In this document: piece by piece, positions 1 to 10,208 of the stretch | Layout of the letters: every line of letters starts with the position of its first letter | Numbering within the stretch: the stretch's first letter is position 1 | Source: Amoebophrya sp. A120 | Lineage: Eukaryota > Sar > Dinophyceae > Syndiniales > Amoebophryaceae | Reading direction: 5' to 3' | Assembly (NCBI GenBank): GCA_905178155.1 | Contig: CAJINV010000001.1 | Location: 4,013,329 to 4,077,328, forward strand | DNA: 64,000 nucleotides | The notes under the pieces: model-generated | What the model saw: the letters and a program-made list of their open reading frames with translations, nothing else | Told to the model about the DNA's origin: nothing | The model's database searches: none | Program-made: the position numbers and the translations under genes

Positions 1-1803
1 ATAATATTGGGGTAAGGAATGCGGAGGATGCGATCTAACTGGGCTCCTCCGAGGAGATGCGGTCTTCGTCTTTTTTCAAAGTGATCCACTGACTCCCGAT
101 TCTATTTTCCAGAAAGAGCTACTGCTACCCTTTTTCCAGTACATTTCTTGAGGAGTGATTCCGCGCAGTATAATGAATGAGCCTAGTGACTCTGCGAATT
201 TTTATTGCTTTTGCTGGCGTGGTTGATATAGTCTCACGACTACAGGAGTTTCTACATCACAGCGGCTATGCCTATGTTTGCTGTCGGAGGAGGTCGCGAT
301 GTAGTTTTTCTGAATCGGATGCGGGTTGTTCGTTACACGTGCAGAGCACTGGCGTGGAGAAGGATCGACATGGCGAAAGCCGAAGTCGAAGAGGGCAGTC
401 CATAAAAAATGTGCTGCGTTGCATTGTTGCACGACATTCAAATGATCGCAATACTGCTCAATGCGATTGTTAGCGGTGTTTTGTGGTTCTCGTTGTTCGC
501 AAGTTTCTTACGGGGAAAAAATAGCAGCTGAGTTTGTGGGAAAGGTAGTTTGCCAAATAGCCGGATGATGAATTTGTGAGCAGGGTGATGGGGCGGGTAA
601 TTCGGCGAACCGGCGGAGGACCAAGGGGCGCGCCGCTCGTGGTGGAGGTCTCGAGCTGTTTCGGCATTGCGCAGGAAATTGGCGGCCCCTTCATCAAGCA
701 AGCGGCGGCGCCTGCCCTTGCCAGATGGGGCCGGCGCAGATTGTGGGGAGGGGGTGCCGAAAGGCTTGGCCTAGAAGCGCGCCACGTCCTCGAAGGCCGA
801 GCAGGAAGACCGCGCGCGATTCTTTGATCCGGGGCTCCGGTAAGTTGGTCGGCGGCTTCTGTGTGTTCCGGCCGAACAAGCTGCCCAACGCGGCCGCGGA
901 GGTGTCGGCCCCCGGCATTGCGCCGGGCGACGCATATCGGAGGCCCGCGGGGGGGGGGGGGCAGCTTTGGGTGGCAGCGGCCGCGCAGCTCTGGGGCCGC
1001 CCCGGCCCGCCCAGGGCGATGCCACGGCCGGCGAGACGCGGGCGGCGCGGGAAGCGCGTAGCCGGCGAGGAAACGGCGCGCGGCTTGCCGGGAAGGCCGG
1101 CGAACGGGACAAGCAGCACCTTCGCGCCTCCCCGTGCCGCCCGGAAGTCCCCGAATGGTGGACCAGGCCGCCGCCTGCTTCGAAGGCCTGGCGAAAAACT
1201 TCGGGCGCCCGCCAAGGCCGGCGAGCTTCGGCGATGGATGCCGCGGCGCAAACGGGTCGCGCTGGCGTTTTTTGGTCGCGGGCGTATCGATGCTAATTAG
1301 AAGCAATATCTTTGGCGCTGTGAGGCCGTAAGTTAGTGACTTAGTGGCGCGGAATTGGCGGGGTTGTAATTTCAAAAGAGGCCCAGGGCCGTCCTGCGCG
1401 TTTGCCGGGGCGGCCGCGAGCGCGGTACGTAGGCCGCCGCTAAAAAGGGGGCGAAGGAGAGCACTCCGGCGAACCGGGGCGCGAGGGCAATGGCGCAACA
1501 TGTTCGCGGGGCCGGCTGGTGGATAGGCCGCTCCGCGCCCCAGGCGCGGGCGCCTGGCTTTGGTGCAATGGGCGCGCCCCCCGCCCCCCCTCCGCTTCTT
1601 GGCCTTGTGTTGCCGTGGCCATTTGCAACGAACGCGCAAAGCCATTGGCGGGCAGAGTTGACCAAGAGGGTTGCCCCCATGTTACATTTGGCACTTCAGT
1701 CGTTCCTCCGGCGCGATGCCACGCATCCGCACAGCGCGAAAAGCTGCCATCCGTCACTTGATGGAGTACAGCCAGCGACAGCGAGCGGCCGGGGCTTCGA
1801 GTA
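1..1803. other. No gene recognised; GC-rich block
   Basis: Bases 1-550 are unremarkable and hold only short open frames. About 590-1800 is strongly GC-rich, with a run of G near 949-960, and is open in several frames on both strands at once, as expected from base composition and not from coding. I see no domain, signal or splice pattern supporting a gene. Confidence 0.5.
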
Positions 1804-2278
1804 GCCAGTATACAAGTGACAAGCTCCCCCTCCCCCTCAAAATATTACTTTTTTGTAATATTTCGCAATTTATTTGGTTACCAAATAATGCGTTTTTATG
1901 TCACCAAATGTTGCACTTTTGTGCCATCAAATCGCGCACGTTTCGACTCCAATAAATGCGAAGCGATCCATCGCGTTGCGTTTTGTGGCAGCAAACGCGT
2001 CGCAAAAGGTCGCGGACCCGGAGTGTCTTCGTGCCTTTGATCGGTCGAGCCTGTGATCTCCGCACACCTGGCGCAGAAATCGGGGTCAGATGACTGCGTC
2101 AGGAATAAACAAGGAGACGGCAACAACCAAAAGAAAATGCCGGGCCTTCTTCTGCGTGTAAGTTGATAAGTTGCAAGACTTCCGGCAAATGCTCGCCAAA
2201 TCGCCACTTTTTGTGTCGTCAAATCAGCGACTTTTTTGCGACCTCGGAAGTGAGCTCAAAAAATATTACTCTTTGATC

Positions 2279-2369
2279 GCTAATCACGATGCTATGGGCC
2301 CACTCCCCCTCATGAGGGAAAGTGGACGGCTTTGGTGAGGGGGAGTGAGCCCATAGCATCGCGATTAGC
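2279..2369. repeat. Long hairpin inside the TIR element, copy 1
   Basis: The left arm reads GCTAATCACGATGCTATGGG and continues to a CTCCCCCTC block. The right arm is its reverse complement, with one difference near the outer end, ending ...GCGATTAGC. The arms are about 35 bp around a loop of roughly 20 bp. It is nested inside the 1809-2878 element. Confidence 0.85.
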
Positions 2370-2578
2370 GAAAATTGCAGCGTTTTGGCCCCGGCAAATC
2401 GTCCCCATAGCATGCAGCCTAGCTCCTAGAAAAAAATTAAAAAAGCGCTCGCTTTTTCATTCAAATCATCCACTTTTTGTCATTCAAATCATCCACTTTT
2501 TGTCATTCAAATCAGCGACTTTTTGGGCTCGGAGCTGCGAGCCGCCAAAAAGGAGCAAAAAATATTACATTTTGATGG

Positions 2579-2669
2579 CTAATCGCGATGCTATGGGCCC
2601 ACTCCCCCTCATGAGGGGAAGTGGACAGCCTTGGCGAGGGGGAGTGAGCCCAAAGCATCGCGATTAGCT
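2579..2669. repeat. Long hairpin inside the TIR element, copy 2
   Basis: This is a second copy of the 2279-2369 hairpin in the same orientation, with a few substitutions in the loop and arms. Both copies follow a similar A-rich leader (AAAAAATATTAC), so a unit of about 300 bp appears to be tandemly repeated here. Confidence 0.85.
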
Positions 2670-2883
2670 TTCACAACATAGCGAGAGACTGCAAACTTTT
2701 GCGACGCTTTTGGTCGCACAAAAAGCAACGCAAGCGCTCCGCATTTGAGGTCGAAACGTGCGCGGTTTGATGACATAAAAGCGCACTATTTGGTGACATA
2801 GAAGCGCGCTATTTGGTAACCAAATATATACTCCAATATCAATATTTTGAGGGGGAGGGGGAGCTGAGCACTTGTATAGCCAG

Positions 2884-4474
2884 CCAACGCCGGCCAGTAG
2901 CGGGGCGGTTTCGGCATGGTGGACCATCGCAGGCGTGGCGAGCAATGCCAACAATGCGGACCGCGGCTGCCGACGTGTGTTGATTATTGGCATGGCCATT
3001 GGGCCGATTGTCCAGAATGCGCACGCAGCGCGAGAGTCACGAGACTCCTTGTCGATGAGGGGCTCACCGTTTCAGAAGGCGAGCCGCTCGGGCACGAGTA
3101 CAAGGTCTGCGAGCGCGTGAACCTGTGCACTGGGCCGCGAGCAGATCCCAGGAAAGCCGCCGGGCATTTTCCATCGTGCGCCGCGTCTGAGAGTTTTGCA
3201 ATCGCACTCGTTCCGGGCAGGGGGCCCCTCCGCGGCGGGCTAGCTTGCAGCTTGGCAGCGCGGCCGCCTATTTGGTCCGCTCGCTTCGCGGCCCTTTCTT
3301 TGGGCTGGCCGGGCCCGCGGTACTGGGTTGGAGTCGCCAGGGCGGCTGAAAATAGACGCCGTCCGCGATTGCCCGACTGCGTGTTTGGCGCGCCAGTGTT
3401 GGTCCCCGCGGGCGGTCTGCCCTCTAGTTCTTCACTCTTGGGCGCCGTCCGCCGGCCCGCCCGCCCGGGCAGGCGCCGACAGCCGACCGTGCGTCGCGCG
3501 CCAGCTGATTTCAGGCGCGCCTGCCTCCCAGCAGCCGGCGCCGCGATGTCGATTTCTGGCGACCATGTGAACAACGCGATGCAATGACTCGGCGCCCGCT
3601 GCCGCAATGCGAATGCCCTCCTTCGCGTTTGCTCTTCCTTGGCGTTGGTTTTCTGTTGAAGGTGTTGGCCGCACCGACAAAAGGAATGGAGTGAAAACTG
3701 GAGTTGGCCGCGGAGTGAAAACTGGACTCACGATGAGCAAGCATGGTCATTTGCCCGCCTGTGGAAAGTGAACATACCACGGAGCGGAAACCACTTCCAG
3801 CGTTATCATATTCTAACGCAGTGCGCGAGCGCGTCTAATTGTTGCGCTTTTCTTTGTGCCTGCAAGCCGTGCGTGTATGCCTGTTGTTCGTCCACTTTTT
3901 TTATCTGCTGCTCCATGTTTTTTCGATACCTCAGCGCGGCCGCCATCGCCTCATCTTTTTCTTTCCTATGTCAATGGACCCCTCCGCGAAGCGTGTGGAG
4001 CAGCGCTGCGCTAGGTTGCTGCGTGTCTCTTTCTGACTCTGAATCTGATACAAGAACAAACTTGAAGTCTTGAGCGATATCGAAGCCGACGACCCATGAT
4101 ATCCCTGACCAGACACCAGCTCCGTAGTTTAGTCTATTAGTATGTTGCCGTCGACGATGAGCTGCAAGAGAAGGAGCGTCATGACCCGGCACGCTTGGCA
4201 GTTAATTTAATATCAGTCGCATTTCGATATCGATTCTTCCGTTCCTCGGTTGCGTGAGAAGATAGCACTAGAAGTAGTGTAGCAGCTGCAGCTCGAGGTC
4301 GAGGAGCGAGTGCGGGTTTAAGATATATACTTTATTAAAGGTTGGACACATGTACATGTTGATACCCGTAGCCGTACCCCATAGCTGCATGATATCGACC
4401 CGTCGTGGACAGAAATTTTACACACTCGCATTGAGCAGACGACTTGGCATCGGATCAAAGAACAACACGAAAGT
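2884..4474. other. No gene recognised; GC-rich DNA, then ATAT upstream region
   Basis: About 2884-3600 resumes the GC-rich composition seen before the TIR element and is multiply open. A short repeat, GTGAAAACTGGA, occurs twice near 3690-3725. About 3780-4474 is less GC-rich and precedes the acetyltransferase start. It should hold that gene's promoter and leader, but no motif is clear enough to call. Confidence 0.45.
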
Positions 4475-6372
4475 ATGGAGTTCGATTTCAACGTCGCGCG
4501 AACGTTCGGGCTCCACAGCAACAGCGGCGTTGCCTGTTTGTCCGCCGACCGCATTGCCGATGCGAGCTCCAGCATCGATCCCCGGCGGAGGACCAGTGTC
4601 GCACCCAATGATCCCAGTCGACTCAAGAAGCAACTGTGTGAAGTCATCGAAGAGATGGGTAGAGCAAGCCAGATAGCGCAGGGACTCCGCCAACCGGTTA
4701 CGGTAAGTCGTGCTGCACAGTTGTGTGGCACAACATAACATCAATCGCCATGCTGCGCTTTCAGTAGAAATTGATTGAAACTCATGACTCATTCCTTGAG
4801 TATGAACGAGCGGAGGCCACTGCCAAAATTGATACTAGCAGACACATCGTTAAGTGCTCATTTCAAAAACACACGACGACCAAAATAATGCTTACAGAAC
4901 CTCATCAAGCTTTCGGGCTGCCCGGACCAGCGCGTGTACATTGCAATTTCGGATCGCAGCAAGGTGATCGGCTTGCTGAAGGTCGGCGTGAAGAAGCTCT
5001 TCGTGCAGACGCCCAGCATCAACACCAGCATCTACACCCGCAGCAGCGACACGGGCCAGATGGCGGAGATCCAGCCGCTCTGCGTTTTGGACTTCTACGT
5101 CCACGAGTCGTGCCAGCGTCAAGGGTGGGGCAAGAAACTGTTCGAGTATTTCCTCTGGCAGGAAAAGAAGAGCCCCACGAAGCTGGCCTACGACCGCCCG
5201 AGCTCGAAGTTGCTCAAGTTTTTAGACCGGCATTACGGGCTGAAGCAGTACACGCCGCAAACGAACAACTTCGTGGTCTACCACCGGTTCTTCGACAAAA
5301 AGGACAGCGGCTACATGCCCTCTTCCTGCCCGGTGTTGTTCGAGGAGCAACGGGAGCGGGCAGAATCCAAAGGAAATAAAGTGAAGTTTGCGGTGGAGGC
5401 CTCCACGTCCTCACCAGAGAAAGACTACGAGGCGGAGCGGTCCACGTCTTGTTCCGAGGGATCGCACCCCGGTGGACCCGCGGTTGCAGCATCTTCATCG
5501 AGCCGGTCGTCGCGAGGTGCAGCAGTTCCAACGGGCTACCGAAGTCAAGCCGACGCTGAGGGTGGCGCAGGGTCCCCGGAACTGCCGTCGCGGCACGACA
5601 TGGCGGAACAACTGAGAGGCGGCGAGGGAAAGCTCGCATCTGCACTAGAGCAAGCGAGGGCACTAACAAGGCTACAGGAGGAACAACGAAGTACCGCGGC
5701 GCTCGAGCAGCAACGGCAAGACTCACGAACCCACTTCCAGAAACACGTACTACTAGTACAGTTGCTTTCTTAATTTCTATAATTTCATGGCTTGACCATG
5801 GTGCGCTTGGCATTGGCTTTGCACTTTATCATTTTTCTTCTGTTCGACGTTTAGAACAATAAGTAATCTGTAAACACTCAGCCTGTTCGACGAGCGAGCA
5901 TCTGTAAACACTCACCTGGTGAGTGATTTCAGAACATTATCTGAGTCTGAATCTGTTTAAGTTTTTTTTTATTTTTCCAATGTCGATGTCGAAATAATAG
6001 CGCACATATAATTGACCTCCACAGCTATCTTCCACCTATGGCTCGCAATTCGCCGACCCCTCTCCCTACGACGCGGTGTCTGAACACTTCACCCGCCCAG
6101 CCTACGTACACTATCGTGATCGACAGCGACAGTCCAGCGGTGTCGCAAATTTGCTGTCTACGCACGGGTCGAAAAATGGAACGAGTGGCGTTGGAGCAAG
6201 CGAGCAGCCTCATGGCGAATTACAGAGGCAGAAGAAAACATCCCTGTACGGAAGCGATTTCCAGGCTCTCACGGGCTCCGACTCGAAGAGCATGCTCTCG
6301 CAACAGCAGCAGCTCAACAACATGGTGGCAAACAGCTTGAAAAATCCGCAAAGATCAAGAACGATTCTGTGA
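4475..6372 (+). CDS. Alpha-tubulin N-acetyltransferase (ATAT1/MEC-17 type)
   Basis: Predicted to transfer acetyl from acetyl-CoA to the luminal lysine of alpha-tubulin (Lys40 in the family), marking stable axonemal and cytoskeletal microtubules. Phase-consistent GT-AG exons are 4475-4702, 4801-4848, 4898-5746 and 6025-6372, giving 490 aa. The N-terminus MEFDFNV and the helix VIEEMGRASQIAQ match the family. The GNAT core is residues about 90-220. PLCVLDFYVHES carries the conserved catalytic Cys (about 154), QRQGWG (165-170) is the acetyl-CoA loop and AYDRPS holds the conserved Asp (about 191). PQTNNFVVY also fits. The C-terminal 250 residues are low-complexity, rich in Ser and Gln. All introns are ordinary and none is an introner. 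Core identification is very secure; the C-terminal exon joins are less so. Confidence 0.93.
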
Positions 6373-7586
6373 ACTCCTGACGAACAATAATATTCTCTTT
6401 CAATTTATTTTTCAATTCTTTTCCAAGTACGTCGTCTCGTGCGAACGAAGCCGAAGATTCTGATGAACGTGTGATCGCTTCTTGTTGTTGACCGCCACCG
6501 GACACAAGAAAAACTTTTCGCTTTCTTTCTCTGTTTTTCTCAGCATGCATTCAACTTTGTGGCACTTTCGTCGAGTGTGGCCGCGGCGCCGAACTTTCAG
6601 TTTGGCGTATGTCCTTTTTGAGAAGAATTTCGTTGCGTCCAAGTGGAGCTGCACCTTTCAAGATGCAGTAACAAGTACTTTTTATGAAGCGAAACTATGA
6701 CAACAAGCATTCTTCTAAATCTGATCTGAGCCCGACCCTCGCACACCCTCTGGCTGGCAAAGTAAGTACAACGCTTGCGCGACCGCTACTTCATCTATTG
6801 TGGTCACCAGAACTACACCCAGTGCCAGTGCTGACGACACTACGTGTTACCTGCGGAGGCAGAGCAGCAGAAGACGAAGGGGTTTGTTTCTTACACGCGT
6901 ATCTGACGCAGAATCGGGGTTGTCTTCTTCGGTCATAATCAACCTGCAGCTGATGGTTGCTCTTACCCGGAGCAGCTCGGAGCAGCTTCAATTCATGTTG
7001 TGTGCCAGATTTTGTCAAAGAAAAGATCCCGCTGCGGCAAGGAGATCAAAATCAAATGGATCATCTTCACATGAAGGAGATCTAGAAACTAGAAGAAGAG
7101 CACCCTTTTCATTCCAGAGGAACGGTAAAGCAGATCCAGATCTGGACGAAATACACAGTAATAAACAGATGACGAACATGACAAGACGAGTCCAACATGA
7201 GTATGGTGGTCAGAAAAGCAAAAACATATGGATGTTGTCACGTAAACCTAACAAGTAAACGTTACGTTTACTGGACATGATCCTTATCTAAATCTTATAC
7301 TTATCCGTCGACGACGAGCACAATGATCTTTCTTGGAGATTTGTCGTCTTTTTTTCTTTCTGCATTTCCTATGATGTGAAATGATGTCAGCGACCCAACA
7401 AACAAGCGACCTCTTCCCATCTGCACCTGTGACAAGATTTGAACCTCACATGCCCCGTCGTGGTGTTGTATTGGTGAAAATGAAGCAGTAGCAAATGTAA
7501 AACTATAAAGTTGAAGTTGTATTTTTATCATGTGCCTTTTTGAGCGAGAATATCGGTGGCGGGAAACCGTAAGAATCTGAAGAAAT
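6373..7586. other. Intergenic; no gene recognised
   Basis: This lies between the ATAT stop and the methyltransferase start. A 152-codon open frame at 6800-7258 has no recognisable pattern and I do not call it. I see nothing else. Confidence 0.5.
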
Positions 7587-9374
7587 ATGTTGCTTGTCGA
7601 AGAAGGCAACTCGGCGGGCACCAGGAAGATCACGTCGTCTTCTATGCCCGGACGACAGGAGCCTGCACCAGTCTCCCTCCAGCATCAGGATGGCGAGCTA
7701 GTACCTGCTGAACTCCCTCCGGAGCTGCAAGAGCAGCCTCCAACCATGTCCAAGCGCGCTGCCAACAAGTTGCTTCACAAGCAGAGCAAGCGACTCCGGC
7801 GCCACGACGACCGCGTGAAGAAGCACGAGGAATTGCTTGAAAAGGCGAAGGAACTGCGCAAGGAAATATCACAAGATCTGCCGCGGCTGACGGTCCCAGA
7901 TGCATCGCTCTATCAAAACCTCAGGGAATTTTGCGAAACGGAAATTCTGAAGGGAAAAGAAGCGTCTATTGATGAAGGATATCCTCACAATCATGAAGAG
8001 AGCTCTGACCCATCTACGGCGGAGGGCATTGTTGGCGCTTTCCTTCGGCGACCGACCGCTTATCATGCCAAGTACGCCGCCCAAGAGCTCTGTCTCGCAT
8101 ACCAGGTCTGGCGATTGATTCGCGCACAGGAGCAGAGGTCGTGCCGGGGGGAGACTGGAAGAGCATCACAAGCAGCGGCGAGGACGACCACGACGAACGG
8201 TGAAAGGACATTACAACGACCCGTAGACGCTCTTGTGGATGTTGGGGCCGGAAACGCGAATCTCAGCCTTTTTCTCGCTTTGCTGTTCGATCTGCCGGTG
8301 CTGATGGTGGAAATGGACTCCCCAAGAAAGGAATTGCGGGGCGAAGAGTGTCTTCCTACAGATGAGGGTGGTGACAGGGAAGATGTTGATGACCAACGAG
8401 GCACTTTGGCAAGGGAGGTCAGAAGAAACCTAATCCGCGTTCCAGACACGAGGATAGAAGGCTACACACTGCCGAGCGAGTACCAGAGTGTCATCGTTAT
8501 CGGCAAGCATCTGTGCGGCCCAGGAACCGACGCGGCGATCGAGTTTATCGCAAGAAATGAAAGTCGGGTCGCCGGATGCGTGTTCGCCACGTGCTGCTTC
8601 AACAAAATTTGCAACGACCATTACTTCGCAGAATGCTATGGCGATTTGCTGTTGAGAAACAAGAAAAACACGTCAGTCGCAGAGGTGGAAGGTCGTCGCG
8701 AGGACAACTTTGTTTGCGAGAGCGTGGAAGCCGAGGACGACAGCACAGGAGATCATGACGCAACTTCCGCAGCAATTTCGAGCATACAAATCAAACAGCG
8801 CATCCAAGAGCTGGCGCGCATGACTTCGTGGCGAAACACGCATCTTACCGATAACAGCCTGATTAGCGAGCCGATGCTGCGAGAAGCCGAATTTTTCGAG
8901 TCCTGGATCCAGCAATCGAGAATACACCGGCTCAAGCAAATTTTCACTGCGAGCGACGTGGACGAATTTCTCTACTGCCGCAGCGGCGCGCATTCGCAAC
9001 AGAACAGGTGCCTAATCGCAGGAACAACGTCAAGAGCTAAAAGAAGTCACCAGAATGACCAAGTCGAAAGCTGCGACACACAAATACAACAAACAGACGC
9101 TGAGAGGGTACCAGCCGAGGACTACTTGAGCACCGAACTTCCGTCTTTTTGGCAACGGATAAGGCATCGTGCGCACTTTCTTTCCTCGATATTACCAATC
9201 GACCTGAGACCCGTCGGGCTCGTCTCAGCGCGATACAACTTTGATGGCCGGGGCTTGTTGAAGAAGGCTGGAAAAGACTTAGATATCTGTCCAACAGTAG
9301 CAGAGGTGGACGAAGAAGACATTCTTGACGGATCCACTGCTTCCTCTCTAGCAGAAGTAGTCCCTTCGACTTGA
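7587..9374 (+). CDS. TRM13-type tRNA 2'-O-methyltransferase
   Basis: Single exon, 595 aa. TRM13 enzymes use S-adenosylmethionine to methylate the ribose at position 4 of some tRNAs. Residues about 213-240 form the SAM-binding strand-loop (VDVGAGNANLSLF) followed by a strand ending in VEMDS. The family signature GKHLCGPGTD is near 306 and the Cys-rich ATCCFNKIC near 331. ARMTSWRN and EAEFFESWIQQSRIHRLKQIF match the C-terminal part of the family domain. The N-terminal zinc fingers typical of TRM13 are absent, replaced by a basic, probably coiled-coil segment (MSKRAANKLLHKQSKRLRR). Two acidic, low-complexity insertions separate the motifs. The first ATG is used, but Met codons at 7644 and 7746 are alternatives. 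Confidence 0.85.
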   Translation: MLLVEEGNSAGTRKITSSSMPGRQEPAPVSLQHQDGELVPAELPPELQEQPPTMSKRAANKLLHKQSKRLRRHDDRVKKHEELLEKAKELRKEISQDLPRLTVPDASLYQNLREFCETEILKGKEASIDEGYPHNHEESSDPSTAEGIVGAFLRRPTAYHAKYAAQELCLAYQVWRLIRAQEQRSCRGETGRASQAAARTTTTNGERTLQRPVDALVDVGAGNANLSLFLALLFDLPVLMVEMDSPRKELRGEECLPTDEGGDREDVDDQRGTLAREVRRNLIRVPDTRIEGYTLPSEYQSVIVIGKHLCGPGTDAAIEFIARNESRVAGCVFATCCFNKICNDHYFAECYGDLLLRNKKNTSVAEVEGRREDNFVCESVEAEDDSTGDHDATSAAISSIQIKQRIQELARMTSWRNTHLTDNSLISEPMLREAEFFESWIQQSRIHRLKQIFTASDVDEFLYCRSGAHSQQNRCLIAGTTSRAKRSHQNDQVESCDTQIQQTDAERVPAEDYLSTELPSFWQRIRHRAHFLSSILPIDLRPVGLVSARYNFDGRGLLKKAGKDLDICPTVAEVDEEDILDGSTASSLAEVVPST

Positions 9375-10208
9375 CGTTGACGAGGACCTCCACCCTCACA
9401 CTCGTGCGCCTGACAACTGGCTTCTTGAACACAATAAATGATGAAAGTAGATCGAACAAAAGTAGTTCTTTTTTACCGAGCAGCACTTTCACCGGCGACC
9501 TCAATCTTCAACGACGCATCCCTACAGCAGCATCATGTTGCTCATCATGGTGATGAAAACCCAAAGCGTAGAAAGCTCTACGACTTGTTCTGTACGACAT
9601 CAAGGTCCCTTTGTTCATATTCGTTCCCAGTGGCCGGATGAAGATCCAGCAGCGACTGCATCTTCATCCCTTTGGGTAATTAGAGTCATTACAGCGTCGA
9701 GCGCATTCTATTGTCCCTTTCGTTGTTGCAGCTGTTGGGCGGCGCAACTAGCAATGTTTTTAGTTTTACATGTTTTTTCAATATCGTGTCGTGGTCGGGA
9801 GAGACTTCTGAGTGTATGCCTGTTGACCTCCTCGTGAGCGTGAGGGTGATGATGGAGTGACGATTAGACGTTCGTAGTTCGATTTAGAAAGAAGATGCGA
9901 GCCTTGTCTAATGAAGATTAGTGTGGGTATGCATAGAAAGAAGCTTCAGCTCTCCGACGAATAGACACGTTTTTTTTCCTATGATGACGCAACTACATCG
10001 CAACTAGTTGTTGAAGAAAGAGGTCGAGAGTGTAAACATAAGATTCTGTTGCCTTGCAGAAGTATTAGAACCGGCAGAAACAGTAGCTGTAGCTGCACCT
10101 GTAAAAATAAAAAAGATCAACGAATTGTTGATGGACCTGAACTGGCTATTAGACTGTTGAATCTAGTTGGTATTGGTACCACTGGCTCCTATCGCCGGAA
10201 CCAAAAAC
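9375..10208. other. Intergenic; no gene recognised
   Basis: A spacer of about 830 bp between the methyltransferase and SDR1, with AT-rich stretches. It presumably contains the SDR1 promoter and leader. No motif or repeat is distinct enough to call. Confidence 0.5.

Larger units (their letters stand above)
1809..2878. mobile_element. 1.07-kb TIR element, TSD GCCAG
   Basis: The element starts TATACAAGTG and ends CACTTGTATA. Its inverted repeats run far inward: the AGCTCCCCCTCCCCCTC block at the left end is mirrored at the right, and the TTTGGTTACCAAAT region is mirrored near 2805-2825. The flanks carry a perfect 5-bp duplication GCCAG (1804-1808 and 2879-2883). The TAT/ATA ends and 5-bp TSD match the introners found in genes further on, so this looks like a larger non-genic relative. 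It has no credible transposase frame and is therefore probably non-autonomous. The interior holds two long hairpins. Confidence 0.8.

Noticed and set aside
470-1645. Long minus-strand open frame of about 390 codons and several overlapping plus-strand frames
   Set aside because: All frames are open together because stop codons are rare in this GC-rich DNA. The translations are Arg/Pro/Gly/Ala-rich without domain pattern.
6800-7258. A 152-codon frame between ATAT and TRM13
   Set aside because: No pattern, no compatible splice neighbours, and composition like the surrounding spacer.
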